In this document: positions 50,951 to 59,491 of the stretch, one piece after another
Layout: every line of letters begins with the position of its first letter
Numbering within the stretch: the stretch's first letter is position 1
Assembly: GCA_035550595.1 (NCBI GenBank)
Contig: DASZOV010000065.1
Location: 1-64,000, forward strand
Direction of reading: 5' to 3'
Length of the DNA: 64,000 nucleotides
Source: CALFMR01 sp035550595
GTDB taxonomy: Bacteria; Acidobacteriota; Vicinamibacteria; Vicinamibacterales; SCN-69-37
Translations under genes and position numbers: made by a program
The notes under the pieces: generated by a model
Databases searched by the model: none
The model's input: only the letters and a program-made list of their open reading frames with translations
What the model was told of the DNA's origin: nothing

Positions 50951-52555
50951 ATGTCCGCCATGCGTCACCTCGTCTCGCGCCTGTCGCTCGCGGCCGTCAT
51001 CGGCGCCGCGTTTGTCGCCACGACCCGCTGTGCCAGCGCGCCTCCCGGCCAGGCCGCCAACTCGAACGCGGCGAGGCCCGCCGCTTCTGGCGCCGAGACG
51101 CTTCGCGATCTCTCCGACATCCAGACCGTCGTCGTCATCTACATGGAGAATCGCAGCTTCGACATGTTGTATGGCGCCTTCCCCGGCGCCGACGGCCTTC
51201 CGCCGACCGACCAGGTCGCGCCACAGCTCGATCGCGACGGATCGGTGCTGCGCGAACTGCCGCCGGTCTGGAACGGACTGACCGCTCGCAGCGTCACGCC
51301 GGCCGTGACCGAAGCCGCAACCGCGCACCTGCCGAATGCACCGTTCGCCATCGACGATCCGCACGGGTTCAACGCGCCGCTCAGCGTGGCAACGCGCGAT
51401 CTCGTGCACCGGTTTTATCAGAACCAGATGCAGATCGACGGCGGCAAAAACGATCGGTTCATCGCCTACAGCGACGCCGGCGCGCTCTCGATGGGGCACT
51501 ACGACGGATCGAAGCTGCCCATGTGGCCGATCGCGCGAGAGTTCACGTTGGCCGATCACTTCTTCATGGGCGCGTTCGGCGGATCGTTCCTCAACCACAT
51601 CTATCTGATTTGCGCGTGCATTCCGCGCTATCCGCACGCCGACACGAGCCCCGCGAAGCCGTCGATTGCCGTCGTCAATCCCGACGGCGTGTCGTTGACG
51701 CTCGCGCCCAACTCGCCGGCCTCCGCGATCGACGGGCCGCCCAAGTACGTGAGCGACGGCAACCTCACGCCCGATTTCTACGCCGTCAACACGATGCAGC
51801 CGCCCTACCAGCCGAGCCAGAATGCGCCGTGGCCGGGCGGCGATCCGGCCTATGCCGATCCGTCGAAGCCGACGACGCTGCCGCCGCAGCTCGAACAGAC
51901 GATCGGCGACCTCTTGAGCGCGAAGGGCGTGAGCTGGGCGTGGTACGGCGGCGCGTGGCAGGCGACGCTCGATCGCCATAACCAGCCGCTCACCGTGCGA
52001 TTCACCTATCATCATCAGCCGTTCAACTACTTCGCCGCGATGGCGCCCGGCACGGCGGCGCGCGCCGCGCACCTGCGAGACGGCGGCATCGCCGGCCGCA
52101 AGTTCCTCGACGACATCGACGCGGGTGCGCTGCCGCAGGTCGCGTTCTACAAGCCGCAGAACGCGCTGAACGAGCACCCCGGCAGCACCGACGTGCAGTC
52201 GGGCGACGCGCACGCGGCGTTGCTCATCGATCACCTGCGCCGCAGCCCGCAATGGGCGCACATGCTCGTCATCGTGACCTACGACGAAAACGGCGGCGAG
52301 TGGGATCACGTGGCGCCGCCCAAGGGCGACCGCTGGGGGCCGGGCACGCGCATTCCGGCCATCATCATCTCGCCGTACGCGCGTCGCGGGTACGTCGACC
52401 ACACGGTCTACGACACGTCGTCGATCATCCGGTTTCTCACGCGGCGGTTCGATTTGCCGAAGTTGCCGGGGATCGTCACGCGCGATGAGGCATTCACCGC
52501 GCACGGCGAGACGCCGCCCGGCGATCTGACGGACGCGCTCAACATGGCGCACTGA
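50951..52555 (+). CDS. Phosphoesterase family protein (phospholipase C/acid phosphatase AcpA type)
   Basis: 534 aa from ATG at 50951 (or 50960, MRHLVS). An export signal ends near RCASAPPG. Family features: DIQTVVVIYMENRSFDMLYGAFPGADGL (catalytic N-R-S-F near the metal site), FYQNQMQIDGGKNDRFIAY, LADHFFMGAFGGSFLNHIYLICA, VTYDENGGEWDHVAPP and IIISPYARRGYVDHTVYDTSSIIRFLTRRF. It hydrolyses phosphate esters or phospholipids outside the cytoplasm. The promoter overlaps that of the divergent peroxidase gene. Confidence 0.9.
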   Translation: MSAMRHLVSRLSLAAVIGAAFVATTRCASAPPGQAANSNAARPAASGAETLRDLSDIQTVVVIYMENRSFDMLYGAFPGADGLPPTDQVAPQLDRDGSVLRELPPVWNGLTARSVTPAVTEAATAHLPNAPFAIDDPHGFNAPLSVATRDLVHRFYQNQMQIDGGKNDRFIAYSDAGALSMGHYDGSKLPMWPIAREFTLADHFFMGAFGGSFLNHIYLICACIPRYPHADTSPAKPSIAVVNPDGVSLTLAPNSPASAIDGPPKYVSDGNLTPDFYAVNTMQPPYQPSQNAPWPGGDPAYADPSKPTTLPPQLEQTIGDLLSAKGVSWAWYGGAWQATLDRHNQPLTVRFTYHHQPFNYFAAMAPGTAARAAHLRDGGIAGRKFLDDIDAGALPQVAFYKPQNALNEHPGSTDVQSGDAHAALLIDHLRRSPQWAHMLVIVTYDENGGEWDHVAPPKGDRWGPGTRIPAIIISPYARRGYVDHTVYDTSSIIRFLTRRFDLPKLPGIVTRDEAFTAHGETPPGDLTDALNMAH

Positions 52556-52634
52556 CGCACGCGTCTCGCTTCCCGACTGGCGGGCCGCGGCGCGCGGCTC
52601 GTCATTCGGCAGCGCGTCCACCGCTCGAGACGAC

Positions 52635-53900
52635 ATGCGGATCATCCTCACCTGCTGGGGCTCGTACGGCGACGTCTTTCCGTACCTTGCGCTCGCGCGC
52701 GGACTCGCGGCGCGCGGGGCGACGCCTGTCATCGCGACGCTCCCCTACTATCGCGACATCGTCGTCAAGGCTGGATTCGAGTTCCTTGCCGTGCACCCGG
52801 ATCTCGATCCGTCGGACTACGCGCTCATCGCGCGCATCATGGATCCGGCCAAAGGCAGCAAGATCATCGTGCGCGAGCTCGTCGCGCCACACGTGCGCCA
52901 GGCCTTTGCCGATCTCCGCGCGGGACTCGGCAACGCGGCTCTGCTCGTGTCGCATCCGCTCACGTTCGCCTGCCGGCTCGTCGCGGAAGTCGAAGGGCGG
53001 CCCTGGATCTCGGTCGCGCTTGCGCCGTCGTCGTTCTTCTCGGTCCACGACTTCCCGACCGTGCCGCCGCATCTGACGGTCACGCGGCTCGCGCGTCGCG
53101 CCGAGTGGTCCGCGCGCCTCGTGCTGTCCGCCGCGCATCGCGACACGCGAGACTGGACGACGCCCGTCCGAACATTCCGTGCGGAGCTCGGCTTACCGCC
53201 GACGTCGAATCCGCTGTTTGCGGGACAGTTCTCGCCGTACGGCACGCTCGCGTTGTTCTCACGTGTCATCGCCGCGCCGCAGCCGGACTGGCCCGCGAAC
53301 ACGACCGAAACGGGATTTCCGTTCTACGACGAAGACACGCCGCTGCCCGATGAACTGGTCGCTTTCCTCGATGCCGGTGAGCCGCCGGTCGTCTTCACGC
53401 TGGGCACGTCGGCGTCGGGAGCGGCTGGCGGGTTCTATCAGGAGAGCCTCGAGGCCGTCAGGCGGATCGGTTGTCGTGCCGTGCTCGTCACCGGCCGCGA
53501 TCCGCGCAATCGTCCATCCGGCCCGCTGCCGTCGTCGGTCATCGCGGTCGATTACGCGCCGCATCGCGCACTTTTCGCGCGCGGTTCGGTCATCGTCCAT
53601 CACGCCGGCGTCGGCACGCTCGCGCAGGCACTGCGGGCGGGCCGGCCGATGCTGATCGTGCCGCACGCGCACGACCAACACGACAACTCGCGCCGCGCCC
53701 GCGCGGCCGGCGTCGCGCGCGAGATCGACGCCCCGAAATACCGCGCCGGACGCGTCGCGCGCGATCTCGATGCGCTCCTGTCGGATCCGAGCTACGCGTC
53801 ACACGCGCGAGCCGCTGCTGAGGTCATTGCGACCGAACGTGGCGTCGACGCTGCGTGCGACGTGCTGCTCCGAGCGGCCCTCACGGCAGAATCGCCGTGA
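52635..53900 (+). CDS. UGT-type (GT1) glycosyltransferase
   Basis: 421 aa, GT-B fold. N-terminal acceptor domain: MRIILTCWGSYGDVFPYLALARGLAARG. C-terminal NDP-sugar site: PPVVFTLGTSASGAAGGF, YAPHRALFARGSVIVHHAGVGTLAQALRAGRPMLIVPHAHDQHDNSRRARAAGVAREI, containing the HxGxGT, P-x-x-x-D-Q motif. It transfers a sugar to a lipid or secondary metabolite in the cytoplasm. The acceptor is unknown. Its 3' end overlaps the convergent phosphodiesterase gene by 20 bp. Confidence 0.9.
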   Translation: MRIILTCWGSYGDVFPYLALARGLAARGATPVIATLPYYRDIVVKAGFEFLAVHPDLDPSDYALIARIMDPAKGSKIIVRELVAPHVRQAFADLRAGLGNAALLVSHPLTFACRLVAEVEGRPWISVALAPSSFFSVHDFPTVPPHLTVTRLARRAEWSARLVLSAAHRDTRDWTTPVRTFRAELGLPPTSNPLFAGQFSPYGTLALFSRVIAAPQPDWPANTTETGFPFYDEDTPLPDELVAFLDAGEPPVVFTLGTSASGAAGGFYQESLEAVRRIGCRAVLVTGRDPRNRPSGPLPSSVIAVDYAPHRALFARGSVIVHHAGVGTLAQALRAGRPMLIVPHAHDQHDNSRRARAAGVAREIDAPKYRAGRVARDLDALLSDPSYASHARAAAEVIATERGVDAACDVLLRAALTAESP

Positions 53901-55215
53901 GCGCGTGCCCTTCGATGTTCGGCATCGTGATGCCGAGCCACGCGGCAATCGTCGGCGCGACGTCGAGGTTCCGGATCACACCGAGCGACGCGCCGCGCTT
54001 CACCCCAACGCCCGACGCAATGAAGATCGCGCGCACGTCGGGATCCGTATTCAGGTAGCCGTGCGCGCCGGGGCTCGAGCCGGCGGCCACGTCTTCGACC
54101 GCCTCACCCGACGTCGCGCCGTCGAAGGCAAACCCATCCTTCGCCGCGACGACCACTTCTGACATACGCGGCAGGATGTCAGGCGACGGGTAGCCGTACT
54201 GCGCGAACTCGGCCGGCGTCAGCACGGCGCTCACGCCTTCGACACCTGTAAAAGCGGCCTTCACCTCCGCGATCGTCTTCGCCTTGTCGGCACCACCAGT
54301 CACGTAGATGTTCGCAGTCCCGCCTTCTGCGACGGCCCATACTTGGTCACCGAGTCCGTGCGCTCTCAGGATCACGTTCGCACGGATCCGCCGCTTGAAC
54401 GTCTTGAAGCCATGATCGGAGACGACAACAAACGTCGTCGTGTCGAGAATACCCGCGCGCCGAACCGCGTCCACGATCTGCCCCACACGCGCGTCAGCGA
54501 GCACGAGCGCCGTCTGTGCGCCGAGCGTCCTCGCGCCGTACTGGTGCTGCATGCTGTCGGTCGTGAGCAGGTGGAACAACAGCAAGTTCGGCTTGTGCGC
54601 CGTGATGATGTACTCCGCCGCGCGCGTCCAGATTGCGTCGCGGAACGTGATGGGTGCTTTCGCGAACGTCTGCAGCTCGCCTTCGGTGATTGCACCGGCC
54701 TGCACCATCTCGCGCGCCAGCGGCGCCTGCGGTTTGCTGTACTCTGGGAAGTCCCACGTGATCGTGGGCGCGTTCTCAATCGCCACCCAGTCGACTTCCG
54801 CCGTCGTGAGTCCCGCCGCCTGCGCGCGGTCGTACACGGTCGGCGCCAGCACGAGCTCGGGTTTGTCGACGTGTGCCTCGATGCGCACGGGCGCCGCGGA
54901 GGATCCGGGCTCGGCGCGCACGGGCAACCCGTTGTAGAGCAGGCCGTGGCGCTCGGGCGACACGCCCGTCACCATCGTCGTGTGATTCGGCCACGTCACC
55001 GTCGGATTGACCGGAATCATCGCGTCGGCCATCACGCCGTCTTTCGCCAACGCACGGATGTTCGGCAGCGGAATCGCCGGATCGTGCAACGCATACGCCG
55101 CGAACCCGTCGAGACTGATGACGATGACGTGACGGTCGCGGGCCGGCGTTTGCGCCGGCGCCGGTGCCGTGACGAAGACGAGCGCGAGACAGAGAGACAG
55201 CAGGCGTGCGAGCAT
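53881..55215 (-). CDS. Ectonucleotide pyrophosphatase/phosphodiesterase-like secreted enzyme
   Basis: 444 aa; signal peptide MLARLLSLCLALVFVTAPAPAQ. Alkaline-phosphatase superfamily signature: HVIVISLDGFAAYALHDPAIPLPNIRALAKDG, then the nucleophile region PVNPTVTWPNHTTMVTGVSPERHGL (Thr/Asn at WPNHTT). Two-metal ligands appear in VVVSDHGFKTFKR and GAHGYLNTDPDVRAIFIASG. It cleaves phosphodiester or pyrophosphate bonds outside the cytoplasm. GGAGGAG precedes the ATG, and a 26-bp inverted repeat lies 11 bp upstream (55226-55251). Confidence 0.9.
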   Translation of the reverse strand: MLARLLSLCLALVFVTAPAPAQTPARDRHVIVISLDGFAAYALHDPAIPLPNIRALAKDGVMADAMIPVNPTVTWPNHTTMVTGVSPERHGLLYNGLPVRAEPGSSAAPVRIEAHVDKPELVLAPTVYDRAQAAGLTTAEVDWVAIENAPTITWDFPEYSKPQAPLAREMVQAGAITEGELQTFAKAPITFRDAIWTRAAEYIITAHKPNLLLFHLLTTDSMQHQYGARTLGAQTALVLADARVGQIVDAVRRAGILDTTTFVVVSDHGFKTFKRRIRANVILRAHGLGDQVWAVAEGGTANIYVTGGADKAKTIAEVKAAFTGVEGVSAVLTPAEFAQYGYPSPDILPRMSEVVVAAKDGFAFDGATSGEAVEDVAAGSSPGAHGYLNTDPDVRAIFIASGVGVKRGASLGVIRNLDVAPTIAAWLGITMPNIEGHALTAILP

Positions 55216-55225
55216 GGAACTCCTC

Positions 55226-55251
55226 CGATAGCGATGTCGCGGATGCTATCG
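55226..55251. promoter_or_regulatory. Inverted repeat in the phosphodiesterase/ddl divergent region
   Basis: CGATAGC (55226-55232) and GCTATCG (55245-55251) are perfect 7-bp arms with 12 bp between, containing the smaller palindrome GCGATGTCGC. It overlaps the presumed 5' leader of the minus-strand phosphodiesterase and lies 43 bp upstream of ddl. Confidence 0.4.
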
Positions 55252-55293
55252 CAGAACTGAGCGAGCGCTCGCCGTCGGACGGACGAATCCATC

Positions 55294-56349
55294 ATGCGTA
55301 TAGCCGTGCTTTTCGGTGGTGTGAGTGAGGAACGCGACGTGTCGATCGCCAGCGGTGCGCAAGTCGTCCGCGCGCTCACGTCGATCGGCCATGACGTCAT
55401 CGCCGTCGACACGGCACGCGGCGCGCTGCCGCCCGAAGAACATGCACGGCTCATGGCCATGGGCGTCGCCGTCGAGCCGCCGTCGAGTCAGACGTTGTCG
55501 CTCGTCCGCCGCAACACCGGAATGCTCGTGCGCGACGCGCCGGAACTCCGGCAGGCCGATGTGGTCTTCATCGCGCTGCACGGCGGAAGCGGCGAGGACG
55601 GCACGATCCAAGCGCTCTTCGACCTCGCTGGCATCCCGTATACCGGCACCGGCCATCTGGCCAGCGCGTACGCCATGGACAAGGACGTGGCCAAACGTCT
55701 CTTCCGTTCAGCGCGTGTGCCGACACCCGACTGGTTGATGGCGCCCGTCGACACGCGCGAGGTCATCGCCGCACTCGGCTTCCCGGTCATCGTCAAGCCG
55801 AACAAGCAAGGATCGAGCGTCGGCCTGACCGTGGTCGACGATCACGATGCTCTTTCGGACGCCATCGATCGCGCATGTCGATATGACGACGAGGTCATGG
55901 TGGAACGCTTCGTCGCGGGTCGCGAACTGACGGTCGGGGTCCTCGAAGGTCGGGCGCTGGTCGTCGGCGAAATTCGACCGCGCCTGGATGCCATCTTCGA
56001 CTATGCCAGCAAATATCAACCGGATGGCGCCGACGAAATCTTCCCCGCCGATCTCTCGGACGAAACGACGACGCTCGTCCGGGATCTCGCCGTTCGCGCG
56101 CATCACGCGGTGAAGGCCGGCTCGTACAGCCGCGTCGACTTCAGACTCGACGACGCGGGCCAGCCGTGGTGCCTTGAAGTCAACACCGTGCCGGGCATGA
56201 CCGCGACCAGCCTCCTCCCGCAGTCGGCGAAGGCCGCGGGCCTGGATTTCCCGCGCCTGTGCGAGCGGCTTTGCGAAATCGCCCAACGCGAGCGCGGGCA
56301 GAAGCCATCGCCATGTTCGATCCCCGCCACGACGATCCACACCGATTGA
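55294..56349 (+). CDS. ddl: D-alanine--D-alanine ligase
   Basis: 351 aa, ATP-grasp fold. N-terminal MRIAVLFGGVSEERDVSIASGAQV (substrate Glu and Ser), ALHGGSGEDGTIQALFDLAGIPYTGTGHLASAYAMDK, then PVIVKPNKQGSSVGLTVV, RPRLDAIFDYASKYQPDGADEIFPA (Lys-Tyr omega-loop typical of D-Ala-D-Ala rather than D-Ala-D-Lac enzymes), and EVNTVPGMTATSLLPQSAKAAGLDF. It makes the dipeptide for peptidoglycan precursors. It stands alone, without mur neighbours. The next gene's -35 box overlaps its stop. Confidence 0.96.
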   Translation: MRIAVLFGGVSEERDVSIASGAQVVRALTSIGHDVIAVDTARGALPPEEHARLMAMGVAVEPPSSQTLSLVRRNTGMLVRDAPELRQADVVFIALHGGSGEDGTIQALFDLAGIPYTGTGHLASAYAMDKDVAKRLFRSARVPTPDWLMAPVDTREVIAALGFPVIVKPNKQGSSVGLTVVDDHDALSDAIDRACRYDDEVMVERFVAGRELTVGVLEGRALVVGEIRPRLDAIFDYASKYQPDGADEIFPADLSDETTTLVRDLAVRAHHAVKAGSYSRVDFRLDDAGQPWCLEVNTVPGMTATSLLPQSAKAAGLDFPRLCERLCEIAQRERGQKPSPCSIPATTIHTD

Positions 56350-56376
56350 CACCTTGCAACACGAGGTATAGCCTCG
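56346..56376 (+). promoter_or_regulatory. Promoter of the first ADOP permease gene, with a palindrome over the -10 box
   Basis: TTGACA (56346-56351, overlapping the ddl TGA) and TATAGC (56367-56372) are spaced 15 bp. The palindrome CGAGG-TATAG-CCTCG (56362-56376) straddles the -10 box, the placement of a repressor site. Initiation would fall within a few bases of the ATG at 56383, so the message may be leaderless. Confidence 0.5.
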
Positions 56377-56382
56377 CTAAGC

Positions 56383-59082
56383 ATGGAGCGTCATTCGCGA
56401 GACGACCGGGCGCCACGCGTGTCTCTCACGCCGCTCGATGAGTACCTGACGGCGCTCGCGAAAGAGCTCCGCGCGCGCGGCGTCTCGGCCACGGAGATTG
56501 TCGACGAGGCTCGCGGCCATCTCCAGGATGCGATCGAACGCGGCATCCGGAGCGGCGTTCCAGCCGATGTCGCGGAGCGGCGCGCGCTGGCGAGATTCGG
56601 CACGCCCAGTGTCGTCGCGGCAGCGTACGTGAGACCGGCACCCCGGCGGCCCTTTGATGCGCTGAGCGCGGCCTGGGATGTGACAACGGCCGAGTGCCGG
56701 ACGGCGATCCGATCGCTGCGCTCCACGCCCGTGTTCACGGCCGCCACCCTGCTCACACTGGCTCTCGGCATCGCCGCGAGCGCCGCTGTCTTCTCGGTCG
56801 CTTACGGCGTGCTCTGGCGTCCGCTCCCCTACCGCGACGCCGGTCATCTTGCGGTCATCGAAGCCACCCGAGATTATTCCGGCCGCTCGCAGCCCGTGCC
56901 GGTCCAGTTCTCTCTTTCGAGCGTCGATGCGTTCCGCGCCGCGCCGGACGTGTACCAGTCGGTCGCGATGGTCGCGCCGGCGAGCGCGACGGTCGTCGAT
57001 GACGTGGGCTCGCGGCGCGTGCCCATCGCGCGGGTGACGGACAATTTCTTCGACGTCATCGGCGGCCATCTCTTGCAGGGCCGGCCGCTCCGCGCGGGAG
57101 ATGAACGAGCCGTCGTCGTCAGCGCGCGGTTCTGGCGTAACGCGCTGCACGGCGTCGACGACGTCATCGGCCGGTCACTCCTTGTCGACACGACCCCAAA
57201 TACGATCGTCGGCGTCACCGACGCGACGTTTCAGACGCCGAGCGCGCAGACGGACATCTGGCGACTTGCGGTCCCCTCCAACACGCCATCACTCCAGGAG
57301 CGCGGCGTCGGCGCGTTCCTGCCGGTCGTCCGACTCCAGCCGAACGCGACGATCGCCGAGGCAACAGGCGAAGCGCAGGCCGCGGTCGACCGCCTCATGC
57401 ACGACTATCCGATGCGCTACGAACACATGCACGCCAGCGCCCGATCGCTTCGTGACCTCGTCGTCGGACCGGCGCGGCCGGCGTTGCTCGTCGTGCTCGC
57501 TGCGGCGGTGTTGCTCCTCGCCGTGGCGTGCGCCGACGTCGCCGTGCTCTTTCTCGTACGCCGCACGGCGCGCGCGCGAGACATGGCCGTCCGCGCGGCA
57601 CTTGGCGCGTCGAGGCGTCGCTTGACGGTCTACGCGACGATCGAGGCCGGCATCGTCGCCCTGGCCGGAACGACCGCGGGCCTCGTGCTCTCCGCTGGCC
57701 TCGTTCGCGCTCTCGTCGCGCTCGCGCCGGCGAACGTGCCTCGGCTGGATGTCGTCCACGTCGATTGGCCGACGGCGGCGTTCGCCGGGGCGGTCGGCGC
57801 GGTCGCAACGATGGCTATTGGATTCCTGGCCGCGGCACGACAAGATCGCGCAACGTATGTCTTGAAGTCTGGGGCGTCTGCCAATGACTCACCGGCCGCG
57901 GACCGTGGGCGAAGCCTCCTCGTGATCGCCGAATTCGCACTGGTCACGATCCTGCTCGTCGGCGCAACGCTCTTCGGCCGCAGTTTGATCCGGCTTCTGC
58001 ACACCGACATCGGGGTGTCGACCGATCGCGTCGCGGCCGCGCGCATCGATCTGCCGACAGTCGACAGCGCGTCCTCGGATCGTCAGATCGCCACGCTGCA
58101 ACAGATCATCGCGCGTGTCGGCGGCCTGCCGACCGTCCTGGACGTCGCCGCGACATCGTCATTGCCACCGAACGTCGCTGGCCCGCAATACACGATGACG
58201 CGGATCGACGAGGCCGTCGGCCACCCGACTGACTATCTCGTCGACGCGGTGACCGTCACGCCGCGATGGTTCGACGTGCTCCGCGTGCCGCTCGTCGCGG
58301 GCCGTATCTTCACTGACGCCGACGACGCTCAGCATCCGGCCGTGATGATCATGAGCCGCGAGACCGCGCGCAATCTGTTCGGCGCCGGCGACCCGATCGG
58401 CCGCACCATGACGTTGCCGACGACTGGCCCGTCGCGACACGAGACGGTGACGCTCGTCGGCATCATCGCCAACATCAAATACGCGGGACTGGACGCGGCG
58501 CCAAATGGCGCCATCTATCGGCCGTTTGCGCAGCAGCCGTGGCCGTCGGTCTTCGTGATGGCCAGGACGAGTGGCGATCCAACCGAGGTGGCGAGCATGA
58601 TGCGACCGACGATTGCCAGCGTCGATCGCCGCATCGACGTGTCTCAGGCCAGCACGCTGGCCGCGAACGTCTCGGCCGATGCGGCGCCGCCGCGCTTCCG
58701 TGCGCTGCTCGTGGCGGCGTTCGCCGCGCTCGCGACGACCATGGCCGGTGTGGGCCTCTACGGGGTGACGGCCTACGCGTTGTCGCGTCGCACGGCGGAA
58801 ATGGGGATTCGCATCGCGCTCGGCGCGACGCGTCGTGCGATCGTGACGATGGCCGTGTCGCAGGTGCTGCGGCTCGCCTTCGCGGGCGTCGCCATCGGCA
58901 TGGCCGCCGGCTATGCGCTCTCGCGAACGATCGAGACACTCCTCTTCGGCATCCCGCCAGCCGATTGGGTGTCATTCAGTGCCGCAGGTGTGATCCTGCT
59001 GGCGGTGTCAGTCGCCGCAGCACTCGGTCCCGCACGACGCGCGAGCCGTGTCGATCCCGTGGTTGCCTTGCGCGCGGATTAG
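56383..59082 (+). CDS. ADOP-family orphan ABC-type permease (MacB/FtsX-like), 1
   Basis: 899 aa. An N-terminal permease-prefix domain (LTALAKELRARGVSATEIVDEARGHLQDAIERGI, DVAERRALARFG) precedes TM1 (VFTAATLLTLALGIAASAAVFSV). A large MacB-like periplasmic domain and a first FtsX core follow (LVVLAAAVLLLAVACADVAVLFLVRRTARARDMAVRAALGASRRRL). After a second periplasmic domain, the C-terminal core has LATTMAGVGLYGVTAYALSRRTAEMGIRIALGATRRAIVTM. The paired cores give the acidobacterial duplicated orphan permease layout. No ATPase gene is adjacent. Its role is unknown; a mechanotransmission-type export function is inferred from MacB. A PadR regulator follows. Confidence 0.9.
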   Translation: MERHSRDDRAPRVSLTPLDEYLTALAKELRARGVSATEIVDEARGHLQDAIERGIRSGVPADVAERRALARFGTPSVVAAAYVRPAPRRPFDALSAAWDVTTAECRTAIRSLRSTPVFTAATLLTLALGIAASAAVFSVAYGVLWRPLPYRDAGHLAVIEATRDYSGRSQPVPVQFSLSSVDAFRAAPDVYQSVAMVAPASATVVDDVGSRRVPIARVTDNFFDVIGGHLLQGRPLRAGDERAVVVSARFWRNALHGVDDVIGRSLLVDTTPNTIVGVTDATFQTPSAQTDIWRLAVPSNTPSLQERGVGAFLPVVRLQPNATIAEATGEAQAAVDRLMHDYPMRYEHMHASARSLRDLVVGPARPALLVVLAAAVLLLAVACADVAVLFLVRRTARARDMAVRAALGASRRRLTVYATIEAGIVALAGTTAGLVLSAGLVRALVALAPANVPRLDVVHVDWPTAAFAGAVGAVATMAIGFLAAARQDRATYVLKSGASANDSPAADRGRSLLVIAEFALVTILLVGATLFGRSLIRLLHTDIGVSTDRVAAARIDLPTVDSASSDRQIATLQQIIARVGGLPTVLDVAATSSLPPNVAGPQYTMTRIDEAVGHPTDYLVDAVTVTPRWFDVLRVPLVAGRIFTDADDAQHPAVMIMSRETARNLFGAGDPIGRTMTLPTTGPSRHETVTLVGIIANIKYAGLDAAPNGAIYRPFAQQPWPSVFVMARTSGDPTEVASMMRPTIASVDRRIDVSQASTLAANVSADAAPPRFRALLVAAFAALATTMAGVGLYGVTAYALSRRTAEMGIRIALGATRRAIVTMAVSQVLRLAFAGVAIGMAAGYALSRTIETLLFGIPPADWVSFSAAGVILLAVSVAAALGPARRASRVDPVVALRAD

Positions 59083-59117
59083 CGGCGACGACGCCTCACA
59101 TCTCTGACACGCACCCT

Positions 59118-59441
59118 ATGAATGCCGAAACGCTGAAAGGCCACCTCGATCTTCTGCTGCTCGCCGCGGTACAAGCGCGGCCGCTCCACGGCTACGCGAT
59201 CGCCGAAGCACTGCGCGAACGCAGCGACGGCGCGTTCGATCTCGCGGAAGGCACGTTGTATCCGGCATTGCATCGATTGGAACGATCCGGACTGCTGTCG
59301 AGCAAATGGTCCGAGGTCGGCGGCCGGCGGCGACGCGTCTATCAGATCACCGCCAAAGGACGCCGTTCGCTCGCCGCGCGACTCGGCGACTGGCGCCTGT
59401 TCGCCCGTTCTGTCCATGCGATCGTCGGAGAGCCATCATGA
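59118..59441 (+). CDS. PadR-family regulator, 1
   Basis: 107 aa from the ATG at 59118. Winged-helix pattern: LKGHLDLLLLAAVQARPLHGYAIAEALRERSDGAFDLAEGTLYPALHRLERSGLLSSKWSEVGGRRRRVYQITAKGRRSL. It lacks the long C-terminal dimer helix of PadR proper but ends in a short helix, as in the ADOP-linked subgroup. It would bind a palindrome upstream of the permease; the CGAGG-TATAG-CCTCG site at 56362 is a candidate. It is 35 bp after ADOP-1. Confidence 0.9.
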   Translation: MNAETLKGHLDLLLLAAVQARPLHGYAIAEALRERSDGAFDLAEGTLYPALHRLERSGLLSSKWSEVGGRRRRVYQITAKGRRSLAARLGDWRLFARSVHAIVGEPS

Positions 59442-59448
59442 CGTCGCC

Positions 59449-59480
59449 GCGCGTGTAAAATGCCCCGCGCGCACACGCGC
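59449..59480. promoter_or_regulatory. Hairpin and -10-like box upstream of fabV
   Basis: GCGCGTGT (59449-59456) and ACACGCGC (59473-59480) form perfect 8-bp arms. A -10-like TAAAAT (59456-59461) lies at the inner edge of the first arm. It lies just before fabV (59492) and may be a PadR gene terminator, a fabV promoter element, or both. Confidence 0.35.
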
Positions 59481-59491
59481 GTTCTTCATTC

